NCBI GenBank assembly: GCA_910587595.1
Contig: CAJULQ010000001.1
Coordinates: 1 to 64,000 of the forward strand
From: an uncultured Christensenellaceae bacterium
GTDB taxonomy: Bacteria; Bacillota; Clostridia; Christensenellales; Pumilibacteraceae
Direction: 5' to 3'
Length of the DNA stretch: 64,000 nt
Each line of letters begins with the position of its first letter. Positions within the stretch are counted from its first letter, which is position 1. Shown here in pieces: positions 7,949 through 16,853 of the stretch. Under the pieces are notes generated by a model. The model did no database searches, was not told where the DNA came from, and saw only the letters and a list, made by a program, of their open reading frames with translations. The translations under genes and the position numbers were made by a program.

Positions 7949-10575
7949 TAAACATCCGCCTTTTCCTTCAAATCGGTTAAAATATCCAATGCCGTTCGCG
8001 GCGTTATATTATCCACGTCTATCTCTTTCAAAATTTTAACGATTTCGTGGGTTTTGCCTTCGGGCACAAATAGAGAAATTTGTTGATTGTCTGCCGTGGA
8101 AAGCGACGCTTTACGCAAGTCGGACGTTTCCAACCGTTTCAATATTTCTTTGGCACGCAATACGACGCTATTCGGTAGCCCCGCCAAGCTTGCTACTTCT
8201 ATGCCGAAACTTCGATTGGCGCTACCGCGCATTACTTTGCGTAAGAACGCAATGGAATTTCCCACTTCACGAACAGTCAATTTGTAATTCTTGACGCCAG
8301 CCAGCAAATTTTCCAAATCGGTCAATTCATGGTAATGCGTGGAAAACAACACTTTTGCACGCAAATTTTCGGATAGATATTCTATGATAGACCAAGCAAT
8401 GCTCAATCCGTCAAACGTGGAAGTACCGCGGCCGATCTCGTCTAACAACAACAAAGAATTATCGGTGGCATTTTCGAGTATGGTGGAAATTTCCGACATT
8501 TCCACCATGAACGTGCTGCGCCCCGTCGATAAATCGTCGCTTGCGCCCACGCGCGTAAATATTTTATCCGTAACGCCGATTTCGCCCGACGCCGCGGGAA
8601 TAAAACTACCGATCTGCGCCATTATGACGATCAACGCCACTTGTTTCATATATATGCTTTTTCCCGCCATGTTGGGGCCGGTGATCAACATGATCTTGTT
8701 TTCGTCGGCATCCAACATAGTGTCGTTGGGAACAAAAGCATCGTCGCGCAACAACTTTTCCACGGCGGGATGACGCCCTTCGCGAACGACGATGGCGTTG
8801 CCGCTGTGCACAATGGGTTTTACGTAATTGTTTTCTTGCGCCGCAATGGCAAAAGACACCAGGCAATCCAACGCCGCCACGCTTTTTGCCGTGGCGGAAT
8901 ATTCCGCGATATGTAACGATAATTTGTCGATCAGTTCGTCGTACAAAACGTTTTCGCGCTGCTCGAACAATTCTTGCGCATTGCGGATCTTCACTTCCAA
9001 TTCTTTCAATTCGTCGGTGACGTATCGTTCCCCCGTGGCTACCGTTTGTTTTCTCGTGTAACGGTACGGTACCGATTCGATTTGTGCTTTGGGCACTTCC
9101 AAGTAATAGCCGAAAACATTGGTAAATCCGATTTTCAAGCCTTTTATGCCCGTTTCTTCTTTTTCGAACGCAAGCATTTGCGCCAAAACAGAGTGGCTGT
9201 TTTCGATCAAATTGCAGTATTCATCCAATTGTGCGTCGTATCCTCTGTTAAAGATACGGTTGCGATCGGTTGCCTTGTCTACGTTTTTCTTTTTCGATAC
9301 GTCCGTTTGTGTATCGGAACTTTTAGCGTTTTTATCTATAATGGCGGCGTCGATCAAGTTGCAATCCGCCGTAAATTCGGTCAAGTTTTCATGGACGGTA
9401 ACGGAAAGCGGTGTAACGCACGTTTGCAGTTTATGTTTTAGCTCTCGCACGCCGCGCAACGAGCGGCTCAATGCCAAAAAGTCCACCGGTAAGATCTTAC
9501 GGCTGGAAAGACGCCCCGTAAGACGTTCTATGTCATACATACTACCTAAAATACCGTGTAAATCTTTGCAAAGCACCGAATTTTCGGTCAGCTCTTGTAC
9601 AAAATCCAACCTATTTTGGATCCGTTGCACATCGATTTCGGGACGCTCGATCCATTTTTTCAACAATCGCGCCCCCATGCCCGTTTTGGTTTTGTTCAAG
9701 CACCAAAACAGCGAGCCTTTTTTTTCTTGCCCGTTGAACGATTGCGTTAACTCCAATGTGCGCCGCGTGTTCGTATCGATATGCATATATTTATCGCTTT
9801 CGTCCCGCTCTATGTTCCCTATATTTTGCATGGCGCATTTTTGCATGTCCATGATATAAGAAAGCAGTGCGCCGGCAGCGCAGACACTGTGTTCGTTGGG
9901 TATCGTAGACAAATTGTCTGCCGACAATTGCGATCTCAGCACGCCGTATGCTTTGTCGTAAGCAAAAGCGCTTTCGTCATAGGCGCAAAACGGACACACG
10001 TTGCCGAATTTCACCACCGAAAGATTTACGCTTTCGGCAAACATTTCTTGGTTGCATATGATTTCCGAAGGTTCTATGCGCGACAGTAAATCATTGATTC
10101 CCATGGCAACTTGCGCATCGAAGTACGTGTGATTAAATTCGCCCGTGGAAATATCCGCCCAAGACACACCCACTTTCCCCTCTTTGCAATACAGAGATGC
10201 GATGTAGTTATTTTTGTCTTCGGTCAGCATGCTGCTTTCGGTGACCGTTCCGGGGGTGACCACGCGCGTGATCTCCCGTTGGATGATGCCCTTTTTGTTG
10301 GGCGGCGTTGTCTGTTCGCAAATAGTCACCTTATAGCCTTTTTGGATCAGTTTGGTAAGATACGTATCCACGGCATGATACGGCACGCCGCACATGGGCG
10401 CGCGTTCGGGCATGCCGCAATCGCGACTGGTGAGCGTTAGCTCCAATTCGCGGCTGGCGATCAGCGCGTCGTCGTAAAACATTTCGTAAAAATCGCCCAA
10501 CCGAAAAAACACAAGAGAATCCTTGCAATTTTCTTTAATCTGCAAGTATTGCGTCATCATTGGTGAAAGTCCCAT
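7948..10575 (-). CDS. mutS: DNA mismatch repair protein MutS
   Basis: An 875-residue MutS that recognises mispairs and recruits MutL. The N-terminal mismatch-binding domain has the FFRLGDFYEMFYDDA segment with the Phe-x-Glu wedge. The C-terminal ABC ATPase has Walker A TGPNMAGKS, the signature region DDLSTGRSTFMVEM and Walker B LLLLDEIGRGTSTFDG, then FSTHYHEL. Length is normal for MutS1. The GGAGAACG at the end of miaB serves as RBS and the start ATG 10575 overlaps the miaB stop by one base. Confidence 0.97.
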   Translation of the reverse strand: MGLSPMMTQYLQIKENCKDSLVFFRLGDFYEMFYDDALIASRELELTLTSRDCGMPERAPMCGVPYHAVDTYLTKLIQKGYKVTICEQTTPPNKKGIIQREITRVVTPGTVTESSMLTEDKNNYIASLYCKEGKVGVSWADISTGEFNHTYFDAQVAMGINDLLSRIEPSEIICNQEMFAESVNLSVVKFGNVCPFCAYDESAFAYDKAYGVLRSQLSADNLSTIPNEHSVCAAGALLSYIMDMQKCAMQNIGNIERDESDKYMHIDTNTRRTLELTQSFNGQEKKGSLFWCLNKTKTGMGARLLKKWIERPEIDVQRIQNRLDFVQELTENSVLCKDLHGILGSMYDIERLTGRLSSRKILPVDFLALSRSLRGVRELKHKLQTCVTPLSVTVHENLTEFTADCNLIDAAIIDKNAKSSDTQTDVSKKKNVDKATDRNRIFNRGYDAQLDEYCNLIENSHSVLAQMLAFEKEETGIKGLKIGFTNVFGYYLEVPKAQIESVPYRYTRKQTVATGERYVTDELKELEVKIRNAQELFEQRENVLYDELIDKLSLHIAEYSATAKSVAALDCLVSFAIAAQENNYVKPIVHSGNAIVVREGRHPAVEKLLRDDAFVPNDTMLDADENKIMLITGPNMAGKSIYMKQVALIVIMAQIGSFIPAASGEIGVTDKIFTRVGASDDLSTGRSTFMVEMSEISTILENATDNSLLLLDEIGRGTSTFDGLSIAWSIIEYLSENLRAKVLFSTHYHELTDLENLLAGVKNYKLTVREVGNSIAFLRKVMRGSANRSFGIEVASLAGLPNSVVLRAKEILKRLETSDLRKASLSTADNQQISLFVPEGKTHEIVKILKEIDVDNITPRTALDILTDLKEKADV

Positions 10576-11876
10576 TACAATCGTTCTCCGTACAATTTGG
10601 AATTTTTATTTTGGGTGATCTTTACGGAAAAAAATTGCCCCACAAGGTTTTGTTCTCCCGCAAACACTACGGCTTTGCCGCAATTTGTTTCGCCGATGCA
10701 TTTTCCGTTTTTATATTCGGTGCACAATACCGTATACGTTTTCCCCACGCTTTCCGCCGCCAAAGCGTTGCCTATGGTAAACTGCAGATCGATCAGCCTA
10801 CGGATTCTTTGTTTTTTCTCGGCGATCGGAACTTGTCCGTCCATAACAGCGGCGGGCGTACCGCTCCGCTTGGAATAGATAAACGTATACAAATTGTTAT
10901 ACCGTACGCGTTCGGTCAGCTGCATCGTGTCGGCAAAATCAGCTTCCGTTTCGGTGGGAAATCCCACCATCATATCGCCCGAAAGTCCCGCATCGGGTAT
11001 TTTATTGCGTATCATATCGATCTTGCGAAGATACTCGCTCGCCGTATAATGCCGATGCATGCTTTGCAAGATACGATCGCTTCCCGATTGCGCCGGCATA
11101 TGTATAAAATGCGACATTTTATCGCTTTGCGCTATAGCGTCTATCGTTTCGGGCAATATATCTTTTGGATGCGACGTCATAAACTTAACGCGAAATTTTC
11201 CGTCGATAGCCGAAATCTCTTGTAAAAGCGATGCGAAACTATGTTTTTCGGTTAGGTCGGTGCCGTAAGAATTTACGTTTTGCCCCAATAATGTGATCTG
11301 TTTGTATCCGTCTTGTACCAGCCGACGAATGTCGTTCAAAATATGTTTGCGCTCGCGACTGCGTTCCCTGCCGCGTACATACGGCACGATACAATAGGTA
11401 CAAAAATTGTTGCACCCATACATGATATTGACCCACGCATTGATACCCGACGTGCGCGCAATGGGCATATCTTCGCGTATGGCGGTATCGCCGCCGATCT
11501 CTATGTATGTTTTGCCGGCCGGCCGCACCAATACTTCGGGCAAGCGGTAAATGTTATGCGTGCCTAGTACGGCGTGCAAAAACGGACAACGGGCTTGTAA
11601 ACGTTGCGCCGCGCCGTCGGCTTGCGTCATACAACCGCAAACAACGATTTTCATGGCGGGATGTTGCTCTTTTGCTTTTTTCAAGATGCCGAGATTGCCC
11701 AAAACCCGCGTTTCCGCACTCTCGCGCACGCAACACGTGTTAAGCACCACTACGTCGGGCGTTTCCGTTTCCGCGGCAAGGCAATAGCCTTGTTCTTCCA
11801 ACATTCCGGCGATTTTTTCCGACTCGTGCACGTTCATTTGGCAACCGTATGTAATGATTCGGTATGTATTGTGCAT
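10575..11876 (-). CDS. miaB: tRNA-2-methylthio-N6-dimethylallyladenosine synthase
   Basis: A 433-residue radical-SAM methylthiotransferase that converts i6A37 to ms2i6A37. The N-terminal UPF0004 domain supplies the auxiliary cluster cysteines C12 (YGCQMN), C48 (NTCC) and C82 (CGCM). The radical-SAM CNNFCTYC lies at about residues 155-162, and a C-terminal TRAM domain (IGNALAAESVGKTYTVL onward) binds tRNA. ATG 11876 has AGGAG seven bases upstream and a good promoter. First gene of miaB-mutS-mutL-miaA. Confidence 0.96.
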   Translation of the reverse strand: MHNTYRIITYGCQMNVHESEKIAGMLEEQGYCLAAETETPDVVVLNTCCVRESAETRVLGNLGILKKAKEQHPAMKIVVCGCMTQADGAAQRLQARCPFLHAVLGTHNIYRLPEVLVRPAGKTYIEIGGDTAIREDMPIARTSGINAWVNIMYGCNNFCTYCIVPYVRGRERSRERKHILNDIRRLVQDGYKQITLLGQNVNSYGTDLTEKHSFASLLQEISAIDGKFRVKFMTSHPKDILPETIDAIAQSDKMSHFIHMPAQSGSDRILQSMHRHYTASEYLRKIDMIRNKIPDAGLSGDMMVGFPTETEADFADTMQLTERVRYNNLYTFIYSKRSGTPAAVMDGQVPIAEKKQRIRRLIDLQFTIGNALAAESVGKTYTVLCTEYKNGKCIGETNCGKAVVFAGEQNLVGQFFSVKITQNKNSKLYGERL

Positions 11877-11892
11877 ATGTAACTCCTACCCT

Positions 11893-11921
11893 ATTATAAG
11901 GGAAAAATTAAAAAATGTATA
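11893..11921 (-). promoter_or_regulatory. Promoter of the miaB-mutS-mutL-miaA operon
   Basis: Read on the minus strand: TATACA (11916-11921), 17 bases, TATAAT (11893-11898), giving a +1 near 11886 and a short leader with AGGAG before miaB. Confidence 0.7.
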
Positions 11922-11935
11922 GTAAAAACACCTGT

Positions 11936-11966
11936 TTGCATGGATTTTTATCAAGAATGCAATACT
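11936..11966 (+). promoter_or_regulatory. Extended -10 promoter of the PBP gene
   Basis: TTGCAT (11936-11941), a long 19-base spacer, then TGC and AATACT (11961-11966). Six bases later comes ATG 11973, exactly where +1 is expected. The string TGCnATACTAT followed shortly by ATGAAA is shared with the recombinase promoter at 2786. Confidence 0.55.
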
Positions 11967-11972
11967 ATTTGT

Positions 11973-13973
11973 ATGAAAGCGCGGCGTATTTGCATAGCTA
12001 TAGCGATCACGATCGCTTTATCGATTACCCTAACGGCGGTGGCTTTTTTCCTATTGACTACGCCCGCCGTAAAAATCGGCGGTTGGAAAGAGCTGGATAT
12101 GCATACTTTAGAAAGCGTACGGCACGCCGTTACCGTGCTCGACAGCGACGGAAATACGATCGTAGAAAACTATTACAGCAACAATCGAATGTTTACGCCG
12201 ATAGATGAGATACCCAAAGACACGCAAAACGCTTTTGTCAGCATTGAAGATAAACGCTTTTATTCGCACCGCGGGATCGATTATGTGCGCATGTTGGGCG
12301 CGCTGAAAAACAACATATTTTCCGCGTCGTTAAAAGAGGGCGCTTCTACCATAACGCAACAACTTATCAAGAACACGCATTTGTCTGGCGAAAAAACTTT
12401 TTCGCGAAAATTTCAAGAAATACGCATGGCCAAACAGTTGGAAAAAACATATAGCAAAGATCGCATTTTGGAAACCTATTTGAACGTTGTGTATTTCGGA
12501 AACAATATTTACGGTATCGGACAAGCGGCCAAAACGTACTTTAATAAAAGCGTTTCGCAATTGACTGTCGGCGAAAGCGCTTTGTTGGCGGGGATCATCA
12601 ATAATCCCGCGCGATTCAATCCCGTAACACACCCCGAACAAGCCAAAACAAGACGCAACATTGTGTTGCAAAGCATGGTAACAAACGGTAAGCTCGACGC
12701 CGACACGGCGGAAAAATGCAAAGCGGAAGACGTGCAGATAAACGAGATCAAACAAAACGTTGCATTTGTCACCTATCTCGAAAGCATAGTAAGCGAAGCG
12801 GCAATCGCCATGGATCGACTGCCCGAAGAATTGTTTGAACGAAATTGCACGATCATTGCCAAAGCAAAAAAGAACGAATATACTAATGTTTTTAATAGTA
12901 TGTCACGCATAGTTCAAGAAAGTGGTGTAAATTGGCGCGTTTTGGTTGTGGACAATTGCACCGCATGCGTTATCTACGACGACAGCAATATGAAAAATGC
13001 GCATGCTTTATTGCGGCAACCCGGTTCGGCCGTAAAACCTTTTATCGCATACGCCCCCGCCCTCGAAAAAAAAGCAGTATATCCCGTTTCCGTGATACAA
13101 GACGAAAAAACGGATTTCAACGGCTACGCGCCCAAGAATTTTAACGACAAATACTACGGCGATATCACGGTAGCGGACAGTTTGAAATATTCTTTGAATA
13201 TTCCCGCCGTAAAATTGACCGATATGTGCGGATTACCTTACGCCAAAGCGGTGGCCTCCCGTTTCGGCATTCCGTTCGATGCGCATGATGCGGGATTGGC
13301 CGTGGCGCTCGGCGGCATGCATACAGGCGTTACACTAAAATGTTTGGCAGACGCGTATGCCACGCTTGCCAACGGCGGCGTGTATCGCCCCGCACAGTAT
13401 GTGCAGGCGGTTTATGAAAACGATGCATGCGTGTATTCTTGCCCGCAAGCAGAAGGAAAACGCGCCGTGGGAGAAGATACCGCCTTTTTACTGACGGATA
13501 TGTTGCGGCAATGCGCGCAGTCGGGCACGGCCAAAAAGTTGCAAGCCTATAAAAACGTAGCCGCCAAAACGGGTACGGTAGAGCGCGGCGAAAGCAATAG
13601 CGACGCCTACTGTATAGCATATACGCCCAAATATACCGTTGCGGTTTGGTACGGATGCGACAGCGGCGACATTAAGATCTACGGCGGACAACAACCCGCC
13701 AAAACGGTAGCCGCCGTATTGCGCGCCTTGGGCGATGATACTTCGTTTGTTCCGCCCGACAGCGTGGAATTATACGATATCGACTGCAAAAAATTATACG
13801 AAGAAAAGGCGGTGTATTTGGCCGCCCCCTCTCTTGCCAAACGATATCGCACCGCCGCTTATTTTTCCAAAAACAATCTGCCCAAGCGGTATTCCTACGG
13901 CGAATTGCCTTTTATTTTCGACGATCCGCTGTTAGACGGTGAGAATTTCGAGATTTTCGAGCGCCTCGCTTAA
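11973..13973 (+). CDS. Class A penicillin-binding protein (PBP1A-type)
   Basis: Bifunctional peptidoglycan synthase, 666 residues from ATG 11973. One N-terminal membrane anchor covers about residues 6-30. The GT51 glycosyltransferase has EDKRFYSHRGID (catalytic Glu at about 92), GASTITQQLIKN and ETYLNVVYFGNNIYG. The transpeptidase has the acylated serine in SAVK (about 352-355), SLN (407-409) and KTG (532-534). There is no PASTA or FN3 extension, so it is a compact family member. I prefer ATG 11973 because the residues before it have no RBS and the promoter places +1 there; ATG 11940 is possible. Its 3' end overlaps the convergent thiI by 42 bases. Confidence 0.93.
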   Translation: MKARRICIAIAITIALSITLTAVAFFLLTTPAVKIGGWKELDMHTLESVRHAVTVLDSDGNTIVENYYSNNRMFTPIDEIPKDTQNAFVSIEDKRFYSHRGIDYVRMLGALKNNIFSASLKEGASTITQQLIKNTHLSGEKTFSRKFQEIRMAKQLEKTYSKDRILETYLNVVYFGNNIYGIGQAAKTYFNKSVSQLTVGESALLAGIINNPARFNPVTHPEQAKTRRNIVLQSMVTNGKLDADTAEKCKAEDVQINEIKQNVAFVTYLESIVSEAAIAMDRLPEELFERNCTIIAKAKKNEYTNVFNSMSRIVQESGVNWRVLVVDNCTACVIYDDSNMKNAHALLRQPGSAVKPFIAYAPALEKKAVYPVSVIQDEKTDFNGYAPKNFNDKYYGDITVADSLKYSLNIPAVKLTDMCGLPYAKAVASRFGIPFDAHDAGLAVALGGMHTGVTLKCLADAYATLANGGVYRPAQYVQAVYENDACVYSCPQAEGKRAVGEDTAFLLTDMLRQCAQSGTAKKLQAYKNVAAKTGTVERGESNSDAYCIAYTPKYTVAVWYGCDSGDIKIYGGQQPAKTVAAVLRALGDDTSFVPPDSVELYDIDCKKLYEEKAVYLAAPSLAKRYRTAAYFSKNNLPKRYSYGELPFIFDDPLLDGENFEIFERLA

Positions 13974-15089
13974 TAGCTCTTCATAGTTTTCCATTTTGCT
14001 TTCCTCTTCTTCTGCGCGCCGCAATGTGGGGCGCGTGGCGGGACTGTCCGGCAAAAATACGGTGCAACAGTCTTCGTAAGGCAACACCGACGTTTCGTAT
14101 GTGTCTATTTTTTGCGCAATATCGATGATCTCTTGTTTATCCATTCCGATCAGCGGGCGAAATACGGGAATATTCGGTACGGTAGCGTTGGTTACCGTGA
14201 TACTTTCCAAGGTTTGGCTGGCTACTTGCCCCAAGCTTTCGCCGTTTATAAGACAATCGCAATGGAACCGTTGCGCTGTTTTTTCCGCCAACCGCATCAT
14301 AGCGCGCCGCAACAGCGTGATCATATACGAATCGGTGCAACGGGCGTGAATCTCCTCTTGTATTTTGGTAACGGGTATGCTGAACAGCCGTATTTTGCCG
14401 CAGTATTTTTGCATTTGCGCAGCCAAACGAATCACTTTTTCTTTGGCGCGCTCGCTCGTGTACGGGTAGGAATGAAAATGGATGGCATCGAAACACAAGC
14501 CGCGCTTGGCCATCATATATCCCGCCACGGGACTGTCGATACCGCCCGATAGCAATAAAAGCCCCTTGCCCGCGCAACCGACCGGCATGCCGCCCGCGCC
14601 CTCTTGCACGCTACCATATACATAAGCGGTGCCGTTTTCGCGCACGTCTACCCACACAGTGTGTTGCGGATTGTGTAGATCCACTTGTAAAGACGGATGC
14701 GCCGACAGTATAGCCTCCCCCAATTTGGCCGCCAATGTTACCGACGTATAAGGATACCGTTTGTCGCCACGGTGTGCATTGACGCGAAAGGTTCCTTCGC
14801 GCGGCGCGGCGGCTACCGCATATTGTTCCAATGTTTGATAATCGTTGGGAATGCATACGGCCACGCTTAAAGAATAAATGCCGAAAACCGTTTGCAAGGA
14901 TTGTACGATAGCCGCCTCTTGCGCCATATCGTAATCGGTCACCAAATATCGACTGCGCCCCACTTCCAACTTACAAGTATGATTTTTTAACGCATGGCGA
15001 ATGTTTTTGATCAATATGCGTTCGAAATAATTGCGGTTTTTTCCCTTCAAATACAATTCGCCGTAGCGAATAACGATCACGTTTTTCAT
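13932..15089 (-). CDS. thiI: tRNA 4-thiouridine synthase / sulfurtransferase ThiI
   Basis: A 385-residue ThiI, which adenylates U8 of tRNA and replaces the oxygen with sulfur. The N-terminal ferredoxin-like and THUMP domains (to about residue 165) bind tRNA. The PP-loop SGGIDSPVAGYM follows, and YEDCCTVFLP carries the conserved catalytic-region cysteine. It lacks the C-terminal rhodanese domain of the E. coli protein, as usual in Firmicutes, where a dedicated cysteine desulfurase hands over sulfur; that gene lies 11 bases upstream. RBS AAGGAAAA precedes ATG 15089. Confidence 0.95.
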   Translation of the reverse strand: MKNVIVIRYGELYLKGKNRNYFERILIKNIRHALKNHTCKLEVGRSRYLVTDYDMAQEAAIVQSLQTVFGIYSLSVAVCIPNDYQTLEQYAVAAAPREGTFRVNAHRGDKRYPYTSVTLAAKLGEAILSAHPSLQVDLHNPQHTVWVDVRENGTAYVYGSVQEGAGGMPVGCAGKGLLLLSGGIDSPVAGYMMAKRGLCFDAIHFHSYPYTSERAKEKVIRLAAQMQKYCGKIRLFSIPVTKIQEEIHARCTDSYMITLLRRAMMRLAEKTAQRFHCDCLINGESLGQVASQTLESITVTNATVPNIPVFRPLIGMDKQEIIDIAQKIDTYETSVLPYEDCCTVFLPDSPATRPTLRRAEEEESKMENYEELLSEALENLEILTV

Positions 15090-15100
15090 AGCTGTTTTCC

Positions 15101-16219
15101 TTATCGTATATTGGTTCGCAATGCGTTTATGGTATCTATAAACGTTTTTTGTGCATAGGCCATATCGTCTTGCAAATTATTTGCCCCAAAACTGATACGC
15201 ACATTGCCTTCTATGTGTGGCATACCATACCCCATGGCGGCTAAAACTCTGTTTTTCTTCCACCGTGATGCGCATGCCGATCCCAGCCCGATCAAAATGT
15301 TTTGCTCTGCCAATTTTCTTTGCAAGATCTCCGCTTTCAGTCCGAGAACGGAAAACGAAAGAATATACGGCGAATTCTCTTGGGCATTGTGTACGGTCAC
15401 GTTTTCCAAACCCGCAAGCGCCGATTGCATGTCTTGACGCAGCATAGCGATCTGTTTGCCGTCCGTTTGTAAAAATACACGCAACGCCTCGGCAAAACCC
15501 ACAATACCCGCTACGTTCTCCGTGCCCGACCTTGCATTTTGTTCTTGTCCGCCGCCCACGATCAACGGTTGCAACCGAATACCGTCGCGCACCCAAAGCG
15601 CTCCCACGCCTTTGGCGCCACCGATCTTATGCGCGCTCACGCTATATAGATCTACGCCCAACGCGCAACAATGCACGGGCAGTTTGCCAAGTGCTTGCAC
15701 GCCGTCGCTGTGAAACAGCGCTTGCGGTGCCACCCGTTTTACCGCCTCGGATAATGTGCGCAGATCGTTGACGGCGCCCGTTTCGTTACTGCAATGAATG
15801 ATCGATACCAAGCTTGTGTCGGCATCTATCTTTTGCATAAAGTCGGCCATGTCTACCGTGCCGCTCTTTGTAAGTCGCACAAATCGGACGTCTACGCCTT
15901 GCCCCAAGAGCGCTTGCGCGTTTTCGTATCCCGACGCATGTTCCCCCATGGAAACGACAACATTGCCCTTTTTATTCTTGCGGGCGCTGTGATACACCCA
16001 CGTATTGGATTCGGTGGCGCACGACGTAAAAAACACCTTACCGCCCCCGCCCAACACATTATTTATGTAATCGCGCGCTTTTTCCAGCTCATCCTCTACT
16101 CGCATGGCAGGCGCATACAAAGCGGACGGGTTAAAATACGCCTCTTTATAAAACGTTTCCATGCGCTGTATTACACTGTCAAACGGCCGCGTGGTGGCGG
16201 CATTATCCAAATAGATCAT
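15101..16219 (-). CDS. Cysteine desulfurase, ThiI partner type
   Basis: A 372-residue class V aminotransferase-fold PLP enzyme that takes sulfur from cysteine onto its own cysteine. PLP lysine Lys198 lies in SAHKIGG, SGTENVAG is present, and the persulfide cysteine is Cys316 in GSACAS within a short loop. The start MIYLDNAATT is standard. The gene sits directly upstream of thiI and four bases overlap the preceding membrane-protein gene (ATGA). By context it serves tRNA s4U and perhaps thiamine rather than Fe-S assembly; no iscU/sufU is adjacent. Confidence 0.93.
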   Translation of the reverse strand: MIYLDNAATTRPFDSVIQRMETFYKEAYFNPSALYAPAMRVEDELEKARDYINNVLGGGGKVFFTSCATESNTWVYHSARKNKKGNVVVSMGEHASGYENAQALLGQGVDVRFVRLTKSGTVDMADFMQKIDADTSLVSIIHCSNETGAVNDLRTLSEAVKRVAPQALFHSDGVQALGKLPVHCCALGVDLYSVSAHKIGGAKGVGALWVRDGIRLQPLIVGGGQEQNARSGTENVAGIVGFAEALRVFLQTDGKQIAMLRQDMQSALAGLENVTVHNAQENSPYILSFSVLGLKAEILQRKLAEQNILIGLGSACASRWKKNRVLAAMGYGMPHIEGNVRISFGANNLQDDMAYAQKTFIDTINALRTNIR

Positions 16220-16836
16220 TGTTCCTTTTTGGGCGTTATGGGCATATTCATGCTTTTATCCATAATGCTGATACGCGGCAAACTTCTGCGCAACGCCGTT
16301 ACCATTTCTTCGTTGGGTTCTATGTGCAACAAATAATCTTCGCCGTTGGAGCGATAGCGGATATATGCCAAATTTTCTTCTTCCTCGTAATGGCAAACGG
16401 CATATTGCTTTTTGATACTCTTATTGGCCGCGTTACGCTCATAGGATTCGCACGTAATGCGGCCTATCGACTCCACGCAATCCATTGGAACGGTTGCCAA
16501 CAGTTTGCGTTTTACCCGCATGGTAACGCGTACGATGCGCAAAATATTGCCGTTGAGAATATAGTCAAACTCCGCATTGGCTTGGCGCAAAAATCTTCTT
16601 ATCAAAAAGAATGCCAACACAAACGGCGCGCCCATGAGCAAACTGAAAACAATTTGCAAAGCGATAGTGAGCACCACATTGCCGCCCGAAGGGAGCGCAA
16701 TGCCGCCGATCCCGACAACCGCCAATACGATGCCGAGCACCAAAAACACTTTACTAAGCACCGAAAGCACGGTCGTACGCTTTTTGTGCTTATCTATGTT
16801 GGGGTTGTCTACATTTTGTTCGAAAAATATTTCCAA
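16216..16836 (-). CDS. DUF6106-like two-span membrane protein
   Basis: A 206-residue protein with two hydrophobic helices (about 25-48 and 57-80) followed by a soluble beta-rich part holding NAEFDYILNGNILRI. The order of two helices, an 'EFDY..NG' strand and a C-terminal domain resembles the DUF6106 family of Clostridia, whose function is unknown. A TTG start at 16836 is supported by GGGAGG just upstream. It overlaps the cysteine desulfurase gene by four bases and lies 17 bases after a histidine kinase gene, so it may be co-transcribed with both, linking a signalling operon to a sulfur-transfer operon. Family assignment is from remembered sequence pattern only. Confidence 0.6.
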   Translation of the reverse strand: MEIFFEQNVDNPNIDKHKKRTTVLSVLSKVFLVLGIVLAVVGIGGIALPSGGNVVLTIALQIVFSLLMGAPFVLAFFLIRRFLRQANAEFDYILNGNILRIVRVTMRVKRKLLATVPMDCVESIGRITCESYERNAANKSIKKQYAVCHYEEEENLAYIRYRSNGEDYLLHIEPNEEMVTALRRSLPRISIMDKSMNMPITPKKEQ

Positions 16837-16853
16837 GCTTGCCTCCCTATCCT

